From positions 1 to 13,721 of the forward strand of contig JBGQHM010000158.1 of assembly GCA_041497995.1 (NCBI GenBank): a stretch of DNA of 13,721 bases. Reading direction: 5' to 3'. Shown here one piece after another: positions 1 through 6,319 of this stretch (its first letter is position 1; the number at the start of each line of letters is the position of its first letter). The notes beneath the pieces are model-generated. The model was not told where the DNA came from and searched no databases. It was given only the letters and a program-made list of their open reading frames with translations. Position numbers and translations under genes: made by a program. The stretch comes from DATKMS01 sp041497995 (lineage in GTDB: Bacteria; Desulfobacterota; Binatia; HRBIN30).

Positions 1-2
1 AA

Positions 3-1244
3 GGCGGCGATAGCGGCGCACTCCTGTCCGGCGTGCGCATCATCGAAAGCTCACTACTCGGACCTGCAGCGGTCGGTATGCATCTGGCCGACCTCGGTGC
101 CGAGGTCATCAAAGTCGAAGCGCCCGGCGGCGGCGACTACGTGCGCAAGATGGCCTTCCCGATCATCGACGGCATCTCGCTGCTGCATTGGCACCTCAAC
201 CGCGGCAAGCGCAGCATCATCCTCGACCTGCGCACGGCAGAGGGAGTGGACACGTATCTCGACCTGGTGCGCGGCGCCGATGCGGTGATCGAGGCGATGC
301 GGCCCGGCGCGCTGGCCCGGCGTGGACTCACCTTCGAACGCATGCAGGAGGTTAACCCGCGGATCGTCTTCTGCTCCATCTCGGGCTACGGAATGACCGG
401 ACCGTACAAGGACATGCCGAGCCATGGCATCGCCTACGACGCCTGGGCCGGCGTCGCGCGCCCGACCATCGACGCGAACGGTTTCCCGACGATCCCGAGC
501 TACACGACCATCGGCATCAACGCCGGCCCACTCTATGCCGCGCTCGGCATCTGCGCGGCGATCATCCGCGCGCGCGCTACGGGGCACGGCTGCCGCCTCG
601 AGGTGGCACAGAGTGACGCGGCGGCGGCGTTCAACTGGAACGGCATCGAGGGCAACAAGGCGTACGAGCGCCCTGAGGACGAGGTGACCGGCAACGATGG
701 TGACGGCAAGGGTCCGCGCCGTCCCGTCGGCGACAACAGCATGACCGAGTCGGTGCGCTACCAGTACTACCGTTCGAAAGACGGCTTGGTGTTGTTCATG
801 GCGTCGGAGCGCGAGTTCTGGAAGAACTTCTGCGCCGGCGTCGGCCGCCCCGAGTTGTACGAGCAGAACCCCGGCTCGAAGTATGCCGACCACGCGCGCG
901 GCAACGTCGCGCTGCGCCGTGAGCTGGCGGCGATCTTTGCGACGCGGACGACGGCCGAATGGATTCAGTTCGGGCTCGAGGTCAATACGCCGATCGCTCC
1001 GGTGCATGATACCAAGTCGATCACTCACGACCCGCAGTTCCAGGCGCGGCTGCCGTTCCAGCCGTGGCAACAACACGGGACGGATCTGATGCCGACTCCC
1101 ATCAAGCTGTTGGGCGAGGAGCTTCCGGTACCCTCGAAGGCGGCCGTCCAACCGGGGTGCGACACCGAGGCAGTGTTGGCCAACGTCCTCGGCTACGATG
1201 CGGCGCGCATCACCGCGCTGCGCCGCAGCGGCGCGCTCGGCTAG
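3..1244 (+). CDS. CaiB/BaiF family class III CoA-transferase (5' partial)
   Basis: Class III CoA-transferases move CoA between acyl groups in the cytoplasm through an aspartyl-CoA intermediate. The frame is open to the left edge, and the residues before the first possible start (GTG at 33), reading LLSGVRIIE, are the usual family N-terminus. The true start is therefore probably about ten codons outside the window. Numbered from the GTG at 33, the family landmarks are the ADLGAEVIKVEAPGGGD block (residues 19-35), LNRGKRSIILDL (55-66), the SGYGMTGPY segment (117-125) and D195 in VAQSDAAAAF. D195 aligns with the nucleophilic Asp of formyl-CoA transferase. About 403 visible residues match the usual family length near 400, so little is missing. 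The donor and acceptor acids cannot be told from sequence. The gene converges on hemG with a 28-bp gap and shows no obvious terminator. Confidence 0.9.
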   Translation, partial: GGDSGALLSGVRIIESSLLGPAAVGMHLADLGAEVIKVEAPGGGDYVRKMAFPIIDGISLLHWHLNRGKRSIILDLRTAEGVDTYLDLVRGADAVIEAMRPGALARRGLTFERMQEVNPRIVFCSISGYGMTGPYKDMPSHGIAYDAWAGVARPTIDANGFPTIPSYTTIGINAGPLYAALGICAAIIRARATGHGCRLEVAQSDAAAAFNWNGIEGNKAYERPEDEVTGNDGDGKGPRRPVGDNSMTESVRYQYYRSKDGLVLFMASEREFWKNFCAGVGRPELYEQNPGSKYADHARGNVALRRELAAIFATRTTAEWIQFGLEVNTPIAPVHDTKSITHDPQFQARLPFQPWQQHGTDLMPTPIKLLGEELPVPSKAAVQPGCDTEAVLANVLGYDAARITALRRSGALG

Positions 1245-1272
1245 GTGCCTCGACGCGTGTGATGGGGGTCCT

Positions 1273-2700
1273 TCATCGCCAGATGTGTTGCCACACCGCT
1301 TCCGCCGCCAGCTCGCCGCTGTGGATGCAGTCGGGGATGCCGACACCGCGGTAAGCGTTGCCGGCGAGCGCCAGGCCCGCGTGTTGCCCGAGCGCTGCAT
1401 CGATGCGCGCCATGCGGTCGAGGTGGCCGACGCGGTACTGCGGCATGGCGTGCGGGTGGCGATGAATGCGGGTGAGTAGCGGCTCGCTCGTGATGCCGAG
1501 GAGCTCGCGCAGCTCGCGGCGCACGCTGGCTGCCATCGCTGCGTCGTCTTGATCGAACAGCTCCTGCTGCAATGCACCACCCACGAACGCGCGCAGCAGC
1601 ACGTGGCCGTCCGGTGCACGGCCGGGATACTTCACGCTGCTGTAGGTACACGCGACTATCGAGCGCGCCTCGACCAACGGCACGACGAAGCCGAAGCTGT
1701 CGAGCGGTCGCGGGATCTGGTCGGTACGGTACGCCAGGCTGACGGTTGCCGACGAGGCGTACGGAATGCCGCGGAGTTCCTCAGCCAGCGGTGCATCGAG
1801 CGTACTCACGAAGCGCGCGCTCTGATGCGCCGGTGTCGCCAGCACCACCGCGTCGGCGGCAACTGCAGCACCGTCCGCCACCGCGAGCGTCCAGCGCTCG
1901 CCCTGCTGCAGCGCCGTGACCGCGCTGCCCAGCCGCACGACACCTTCGGGTAACCGCTGCATGATGGCGTCGGTCAGGCTTTGCATGCCGTCGGCCGCGC
2001 TGACGAACAAGCTCCATCGCGCACCGCTGGTTGCCCGCGTCGCTGCTGGGGCACCGCGCTGCTGTGTCCACATCGCCCAGATGACACTCCGCCGCGTGCG
2101 CTCCATCTCGAGGAAGCGCGGCATGGTCGCCGCGAGGCTGAGATCGTCGGGGTCCGCCGTGTAGATGCCGCCGACCAGCGGCTGCGCGACGCGCTCTAAC
2201 GCCTCGCGGCCCAGCCGGCGCGTGACGAACGATCCGAGGCTCTCGTCGCTGCGTTGTGGTCCACGGGGCAGCACGAGGTCGAGCGCCATGCGCATCTTCC
2301 CCGGCCACGTGAAGAGGCCGGTAGTGATGAGCGGCCAGAAGCGCGTCGGCGCCAGCAACAGAAAGCCGTCGGGCAGCGCGTGCAGCGCGCCGTCGTGGAC
2401 GACGAACGTGCGGCGGAATTCGTCGCGCGTGCGCACCAGTCGCGGCGTGAAGCCGATGCGGTCGCAGAGCTTGAGCGCCCACGGCTTCTCGGAGATGAAC
2501 GAATCGGGGCCGGCCTCAATCACGAAGCCATCGACGCGCTCCGTGGCGATCGAGCCGCCGAGGCGCCGGCTGGCTTCCAACAGTGTGACCTGCACCGACC
2601 GCTGCTGCTCGCGGCTCAGCTCGACCAGCCGATGCGTCGCGGCGAGCCCGGCGATGCCACCACCAACGACGGCGGCGTGTGGGGTGCGCTCAGACGGCAT
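1273..2700 (-). CDS. hemG: Oxygen-dependent protoporphyrinogen oxidase (HemG/HemY type, FAD)
   Basis: This 475-aa flavoprotein carries out the six-electron oxidation of a porphyrinogen ring to the porphyrin late in haem synthesis. The N-terminus has the FAD dinucleotide-binding motif VVGGGIAGLAATHRL (residues 11-25), the acidic ribose-binding end of strand 2 (LLEAS, E42) and the LGGSIATE segment typical of the amine-oxidase/protoporphyrinogen-oxidase fold. DGFVIEAGPDSF (57-68) is characteristic of this enzyme rather than of general amine oxidases. The C-terminal FAD motif GNAYRGVGIPDCIHSG (447-462) is intact. Start is ATG, with a weak AAGG about ten bases upstream. It is the last gene of the hemD-hemE-hemH-hemG run. 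The same family (hemY, pgoX or cgoX in other nomenclature) may act on coproporphyrinogen III instead, and sequence reading alone does not decide this. Confidence 0.93.
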   Translation of the reverse strand: MPSERTPHAAVVGGGIAGLAATHRLVELSREQQRSVQVTLLEASRRLGGSIATERVDGFVIEAGPDSFISEKPWALKLCDRIGFTPRLVRTRDEFRRTFVVHDGALHALPDGFLLLAPTRFWPLITTGLFTWPGKMRMALDLVLPRGPQRSDESLGSFVTRRLGREALERVAQPLVGGIYTADPDDLSLAATMPRFLEMERTRRSVIWAMWTQQRGAPAATRATSGARWSLFVSAADGMQSLTDAIMQRLPEGVVRLGSAVTALQQGERWTLAVADGAAVAADAVVLATPAHQSARFVSTLDAPLAEELRGIPYASSATVSLAYRTDQIPRPLDSFGFVVPLVEARSIVACTYSSVKYPGRAPDGHVLLRAFVGGALQQELFDQDDAAMAASVRRELRELLGITSEPLLTRIHRHPHAMPQYRVGHLDRMARIDAALGQHAGLALAGNAYRGVGIPDCIHSGELAAEAVWQHIWR

Positions 2701-2723
2701 ACCGAAGGGCCTTGCTCTGGTGG

Positions 2724-2743
2724 CGCGGGCCTCCGTGCCCGCG
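2724..2743. repeat. GC-rich palindrome between hemH and hemG
   Basis: Two perfect 7-bp arms, CGCGGGC and GCCCGCG, enclose a 6-base loop (ctccgt) in the 81-bp gap between the hemH stop and the hemG start. There is no T-tract on either strand, so it is not a classical intrinsic terminator. A hairpin of this kind (GGGCACGGAGGCCC core) is familiar to me as a dispersed intergenic element in environmental genomes, but only one copy is visible here. It could stabilise or attenuate the mRNA upstream of hemG. Confidence 0.55.
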
Positions 2744-2781
2744 AGTCGTTCCCGATGGTTGCCCCTTGAGCGTCATGCCGA

Positions 2782-3717
2782 CTACGACTCTAGTACCGCA
2801 CGCCGCCGCACGACATCAGCGAGCATGCGGATGAACAGCGGGTGATCGTTCACTGTGCTGGCGCGCACGAAGTGTATGCCCACTTCGTCCGCCACCTGCC
2901 GCGCCTCGATATCCAGGTCATACAGCACCTCGACATGATCGCAGACGAAGCCGATGGGCACCACTACCACGTCGCGGACGCCATCACGCGCCAGCTGCCG
3001 GACGACCGCGCAGACGTCCGGCTCCAGCCACGGCTCGCGCGGGCTGCCGCTGCGGCTCTGGTAGGCGATCGACCAATGCGCGTGGCCGATTTGTTGCGCA
3101 ACCAGCTGCGCCCCCTCAGTGATCTGCGCCACATACGGCGAGGCCGCGGCCATCCCGGTCGGAATGCTGTGTGCCGTGAAGATCACGGTCGCCGCCGGAC
3201 GACGCTCGGCGGGGATGCGCGCCAACGCGGCGCCGACATTGGCGGCGATCGCGGCGATGAACAACGGATGGGCATGCCACTCGTCGACGTAGTCGACCTG
3301 CGGCGCGGCGGCGCCCACCTGCGCACGGGCCTCGGCGACATCCCGTTGGTAGCGTCCCCAGCCTGCGTCGTTCTGCTGCGCCGCCATGATCACGCCGATG
3401 GCGCGGCGCACGCCATCCGCTGCCATGCGCTGCAGCGTCTCGTGCAGATGCGGCGTCCAGTTGCGCATGCCGACGTACACCGGCAGCGCCGGACCGTGCG
3501 CACGCAGCTCCGCCTCCAAAGCGCTCGCCTGTCGGAACGTGAGCTCGTTCAACGGCGAGCGACCACCGATCAGCTCGTAGTGATGTACCACTAGCTCGAC
3601 TCGCTCCGGCGGGACCGGGCGGCCCCGCAAGACGTTGTCGAGAAACGGCCGCACCTCGTTCATAGCCGTGGGGCCGCCGAAGGCGATGAGGAGAACTGCG
3701 TCGTAGGGTGAACTCAC
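2782..3717 (-). CDS. hemH: Ferrochelatase
   Basis: HemH inserts Fe2+ into the porphyrin, the last or next-to-last step of haem synthesis. The protein is 311 aa, close to the compact Bacillus-type enzyme. Visible landmarks are VLLIAFGGP (residues 8-16), the HHYELIGGRSPLNELT block (45-60), the metal-site histidine H183 in FTAHSIP, YQSRSG...PWLEP (219-233) and E263 in GFVCDHVEVLYDLD. The two cysteines seen near the C-terminal half (C236, C259) do not form the C-terminal [2Fe-2S] cluster arrangement of some bacterial ferrochelatases. The start is a GTG; an in-frame TGA lies two codons upstream, so no longer start exists. A GGGGT stretch six bases before it may serve as ribosome-binding site. It lies between hemE and hemG. 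Confidence 0.93.
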   Translation of the reverse strand: MSSPYDAVLLIAFGGPTAMNEVRPFLDNVLRGRPVPPERVELVVHHYELIGGRSPLNELTFRQASALEAELRAHGPALPVYVGMRNWTPHLHETLQRMAADGVRRAIGVIMAAQQNDAGWGRYQRDVAEARAQVGAAAPQVDYVDEWHAHPLFIAAIAANVGAALARIPAERRPAATVIFTAHSIPTGMAAASPYVAQITEGAQLVAQQIGHAHWSIAYQSRSGSPREPWLEPDVCAVVRQLARDGVRDVVVVPIGFVCDHVEVLYDLDIEARQVADEVGIHFVRASTVNDHPLFIRMLADVVRRRAVLES

Positions 3718-3746
3718 GCGTCACCCCACCACCACCCAGCCGCCAG

Positions 3747-3838
3747 CGTGCTTCGAGCGCCTCAGCACGAACGGTCTCGGATTCATTTCCTTCAGAATGA
3801 AATCACCTCTCCGTTCACCCTGAGGCACTCGAAGGGTG
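3747..3838. repeat. Pair of inverted hairpin elements between hemE and hemH
   Basis: Two related units face each other in the 152-bp hemE-hemH gap. Unit A (3747-3769) has stem CGTGCT/AGCACG; unit B (3816-3838) has stem CACCCT/AGGGTG. Each stem is 6 bp and perfect, and each encloses an 11-base loop. The loops are the same in opposite orientation, TCGAGCGCCTC and TCGAGTGCCTC, differing at one base. Over the core (3751-3774 against 3811-3834) the two copies can pair at 20 of 24 positions, so the whole region can also fold as one long hairpin. Its apex has an extra 6-bp stem TTCATT/AATGAA near 3782-3801. There is no transposase. It looks like a REP-like dispersed palindrome. A possible role as an operon-internal processing or attenuation element is inference. 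Confidence 0.75.
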
Positions 3839-3869
3839 TTGTCCGCCAACGACGACGGGCACCCATCGA

Positions 3870-4892
3870 TCACCGGCTGCTCAGCTCGTGCACCATGTCG
3901 ACCAACGCAATCACGTTGTCGACGGGCGTATTGGGCAGAATGCCGTGGCCGAGGTTGAAGATGTGGCCGCGCTGGCCGCGGGCGCGCTCGAGAATACGGG
4001 CGGCGCGGTCGCGGATCTCGTCGCGTGGCGCGAACAACACTAACGGATCGAGATTGCCTTGCACGCCCACGTCGTGGCCGACGCGTTCCCATCCCTCGGC
4101 CAGATCGATGCGCCAGTCGAGCCCAATCACGTCGCCGCCCGCCTCGCGCATCATCTCCAACAGGCCGGAGGTTCCCGTGCCGAAGTGAATCACCGGCACA
4201 CCCGGGGTGATGCCGGCGATCACCGTGCGCATGTGCGGCAAGACGAAGCGGCGATAGTCGTCGGGTGCGAGGCAACCGACCCAACTGTCGAAGAGCTGCA
4301 CGGCGTCTGCGCCGGCGGCGATCTGCGCGTTGAGATAGGCGGTGACCGCGGTGGCCAGTCGCCGCATGAGGAGGTGCCACGCCTCGGGCTCGCGGTACAT
4401 CAGTGTCTTGGTGTGCACGTAGTTCCGTGAGCCGCCGCCCTCGATGACGTACGACGCCAGTGTGAAGGGCGCGCCGGAGAAGCCGATCAACGGCACCTGC
4501 AACGCCGCGCGCGCCTTGCGCACCGCGTCGTAGACGAACGACACTGCTGCCGCAGCATCCACTTCCGGGAGCTGCTCGATGTCGGCGGGTGTGCGGACGG
4601 GGTTGTGCAGAACGGGCCCGTCGCCCTTCGAGAACTCCAGCCCGACACCCATCGGCTCCACGATCAGCAGGATGTCTGCAAAGATGATCGCGGCATCGAC
4701 GCCGAGTCGCTCGACCGCGGTGACCGTCACCTCGGCCGCCGCATCGGAGTCTTTGCACAGCTCCAAGAAGCCCAGCTTCGAGCGCACGGCGCGGTACTCT
4801 GGCATGTAGCGCCCCGCCTGGCGCATCAACCAGATGGGCGTGAAGGGCGTCGCTTCGCGGCGACAGGCTTTGAGGAACGCGGAGTCGTTCAT
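3870..4892 (-). CDS. hemE: Uroporphyrinogen decarboxylase
   Basis: HemE removes four acetate carboxyls from uroporphyrinogen III to give coproporphyrinogen III. At 340 aa it is the usual family size. The family signature WLMRQAGRYMPEYR (residues 21-34) carries the conserved arginines R24 and R28. FADIL (71-75) holds the catalytic-site aspartate D73. GFSGAPFTLASY (137-148) ends in the conserved active-site Tyr, and FNLGHGILP (312-320) holds the conserved His H315. Start is ATG at 4892; no in-frame start codon lies upstream before a stop. This start has no Shine-Dalgarno sequence of its own. The bases before it are an arm of an inverted repeat and the end of a 17-codon ORF that overlaps it as ATGA, so translation may be coupled. 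It lies downstream of hemD and upstream of hemH. Confidence 0.95.
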   Translation of the reverse strand: MNDSAFLKACRREATPFTPIWLMRQAGRYMPEYRAVRSKLGFLELCKDSDAAAEVTVTAVERLGVDAAIIFADILLIVEPMGVGLEFSKGDGPVLHNPVRTPADIEQLPEVDAAAAVSFVYDAVRKARAALQVPLIGFSGAPFTLASYVIEGGGSRNYVHTKTLMYREPEAWHLLMRRLATAVTAYLNAQIAAGADAVQLFDSWVGCLAPDDYRRFVLPHMRTVIAGITPGVPVIHFGTGTSGLLEMMREAGGDVIGLDWRIDLAEGWERVGHDVGVQGNLDPLVLFAPRDEIRDRAARILERARGQRGHIFNLGHGILPNTPVDNVIALVDMVHELSSR

Positions 4893-4897
4893 CGGCG

Positions 4898-4991
4898 CGT
4901 GAAGCGTGAAGCGTCGTTCGTGGAGCGTCGGGAGACTAACATAATCCCCCCCTTCTTAACGCTTCACGCTTCACGATGCACGCTTCACGCT
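4898..4991. repeat. Inverted heptamer repeat between hemD and hemE
   Basis: The arm CGTGAAGCGTGAAGCGT (4898-4914) and its exact 17-bp reverse complement (4959-4975) bracket 44 bases. A further ACGCTTCACGCT copy follows at 4980-4991. On the - strand the left-hand block reads as tandem heptamers: GTGAAGC, GTGCATC, GTGAAGC, GTGAAGC. It overlaps the hemD stop codon and the last few codons (SVKRAS), and the other arm abuts the hemE start. Between the arms is a run of seven G on the - strand. It can form a strong RNA hairpin but lacks a U-tract. It is most likely a dispersed repeat that has grown or inserted here. Confidence 0.75.
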
Positions 4992-5831
4992 GAGCATCTG
5001 CCGGCCCCGGCGGGCCACTTCGCCGACGAGTTGCCCCATCTTCGAATGCGGCGGCTCGAGATCCGGCAGCAGCCCATGCTCGCGCAGCGTCTCGGAGCAG
5101 ACCGGTCCGATCGACGCGATGAGCACTCTGCGGAAGCCAGCCCGTAGTCGCTCCGCAGCGGCGCCGGCAACCTGGAAGAGGTGGTAGACCTGCGTGGCGC
5201 TGGTGAACAGGGCGACGTCGACGCTGCCGTCGCAGAGTGCAGCGATAGCACTCTGCAGCGGCCCGAGGTCCGCCGGCAGCGCCCAACTGTAAATCGGCAC
5301 GCGCTGCACCTGTGCGCCCCGCACTTCCAGGCTGTGGATGAATTCCGTGTTGGTGACGCCGTACTCCTGCACGGCGACACGTTTGCCGCCGACCGGCAGC
5401 TGCGCGTCGAGCGTCGCTAGAATCTCGCGCCACGTGTTCGGCTCGGGCACCGCGACGTCAGGTTGCAAGCCCAACTCGCGCAACGCCGCCACGGGCTTGG
5501 GCCCGCGCGCCACCAGCGTCGCACGGCGCAGAGCGGCGGCCAGCCGTTCACGTGGCCATTCGCCGGCGACTGCCTGCGCCAGGGTGCGCAAGCCGACGCC
5601 AGTCATCAGGATCACGATGTCGACGTCACCGGCTGCGAGACGCGCGACGTAGTCGAGCGCCTCACGGTTCTCGCTCAGTGGTACCTCACGCAGTGACGGC
5701 GCAGAGATCGATTCACCACCGTACCGGCGGATCAACTCCGCCATCTCGGTTGCTCGGCGGCTTTCGAAGGAGACGATACGCAGGCCGTCGAGACCCGCTT
5801 CAGGCGTCAGGGGTAAGTCGCTAGTTGTCAT
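4971..5831 (-). CDS. hemD: Uroporphyrinogen-III synthase
   Basis: HemD closes linear hydroxymethylbilane with inversion of ring D to give uroporphyrinogen III. The family is poorly conserved, but this 286-aa protein has the expected two-lobed pattern. The first lobe starts LRIVSFESRRATEMAELIRRYGG. The middle carries VALFTSATQVYHLF, the classic TSa..v..f motif. The end carries IASIGPVCSETLREHGLLPDLEPPHSKMGQLV, the usual IGp.T..al...G..p...p...t...l block. Position directly before hemE supports the call. Start is ATG with no clear ribosome-binding site, 32 bp after the hicB stop. The last residues, SVKRAS, are encoded inside the heptamer inverted repeat, so the original C-terminus may have been altered. 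No hemC or hemB is present in the window. Confidence 0.88.
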   Translation of the reverse strand: MTTSDLPLTPEAGLDGLRIVSFESRRATEMAELIRRYGGESISAPSLREVPLSENREALDYVARLAAGDVDIVILMTGVGLRTLAQAVAGEWPRERLAAALRRATLVARGPKPVAALRELGLQPDVAVPEPNTWREILATLDAQLPVGGKRVAVQEYGVTNTEFIHSLEVRGAQVQRVPIYSWALPADLGPLQSAIAALCDGSVDVALFTSATQVYHLFQVAGAAAERLRAGFRRVLIASIGPVCSETLREHGLLPDLEPPHSKMGQLVGEVARRGRQMLSVKRAS

Positions 5832-5863
5832 CAGGTGCCGGTTACCGCCCGGCGAAGTGCGAT

Positions 5864-6112
5864 CTACGCTGCGGCGTGTACCTTACGCTCGTTTTGAATC
5901 ACTACAGTCGGATCCGGGTTTGGGTCCGGCACAGGGAGCCCAGTTTCTATGAGGAGGGCGACGTGCTCTGCTATGCCGCAGCGGGCCTTGTACATGCAGT
6001 CTTCGATGGAATGCCCGACTCCCGTGAAACCCAACAGATCGGGCGAGTAGAAGCCGAAGAACCCTGGATCTTCTGTGGCCTCGATCACCAGAGAGTACTT
6101 GAGATCAATCAT
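5864..6112 (-). CDS. hicB: HicB family antitoxin (short form)
   Basis: This 82-aa protein is the likely antitoxin that neutralises HicA. The sequence shows the degenerate RNase-H-like HicB fold: LKYSLVIEATEDPGFFGFYSPDLLGFTGVGHSIEDCMYKA, then a helix ending IETGLPVPDPNP. This corresponds to the family pattern of a strand, a variant of DLPGC, an 'EEA...A' helix and the G.P.P.P tail. After the proline tail only about 15 residues follow. A C-terminal helix-turn-helix or ribbon-helix-helix domain is therefore absent, and self-repression by DNA binding is unlikely from this protein alone. Its ATG lies inside the end of hicA, an 8-base overlap (ATGATTGA) that implies translational coupling. hemD starts 32 bp downstream. 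Confidence 0.85.
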   Translation of the reverse strand: MIDLKYSLVIEATEDPGFFGFYSPDLLGFTGVGHSIEDCMYKARCGIAEHVALLIETGLPVPDPNPDPTVVIQNERKVHAAA

Positions 6113-6314
6113 TGTCGTGTTCCACCCCCTTTCTGAGACCTGCCGCCTTCGATATGGCACTGCACGTGCCGGTCGGCACCTCTTTGTTGCCATGGTAATC
6201 GACCCGGATGAGTTGGTCCACGCCCGCCTTGCCATAGTACCGGATAGATCCCTTCTCGCGCACGAGTTTGAAACCGTTCCGCTCCAACAGTCTGACGAGC
6301 TCACTGAACCGCAT
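6105..6314 (-). CDS. hicA: HicA family mRNA interferase toxin
   Basis: A 69-aa protein with the compact double-stranded-RNA-binding-like HicA fold: MRFSELVRLLERNGFKLVRE, a turn GSIRYY, then LIRVDYHGNKEVPTGTCSAISKAAGL. The last part matches the family 'vP.H.g.kei..GTl..IlkqaGl' ending. HicA toxins cut mRNA and tmRNA during stress. The usual catalytic His of the GSH motif is Ile here (I24), with the nearest candidate histidine at H41, so activity is uncertain. The ATG is 5 bases after the TAG of the LLM oxidoreductase gene, and the same frame stays open upstream through that gene, which is why a naive longer start should be ignored. hicB overlaps its end by 8 bases. Confidence 0.88.
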   Translation of the reverse strand: MRFSELVRLLERNGFKLVREKGSIRYYGKAGVDQLIRVDYHGNKEVPTGTCSAISKAAGLRKGVEHDND

Positions 6315-6319
6315 TGGCG

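Noticed and set aside
1245..1272. Terminator between the convergent CoA-transferase and hemG genes
   Set aside because: The 28 bases contain no stem-loop with a T-tract on either strand.
54..1619. A 521-codon open frame on the - strand across the CoA-transferase and the end of hemG
   Set aside because: It is antisense to two well-recognised genes, is rich in Arg/Ala/His as expected for a GC-rich shadow frame, and matches no family.
3721..4758. A - strand open frame covering hemE and the hairpin pair in another frame
   Set aside because: It is a shadow of hemE; its tail only translates the repeat element in the hemE-hemH gap.
5825..6136. A + strand open frame of 103 codons opposite hicB
   Set aside because: Antisense to the clear HicB sequence, no family resemblance and no ribosome-binding site.
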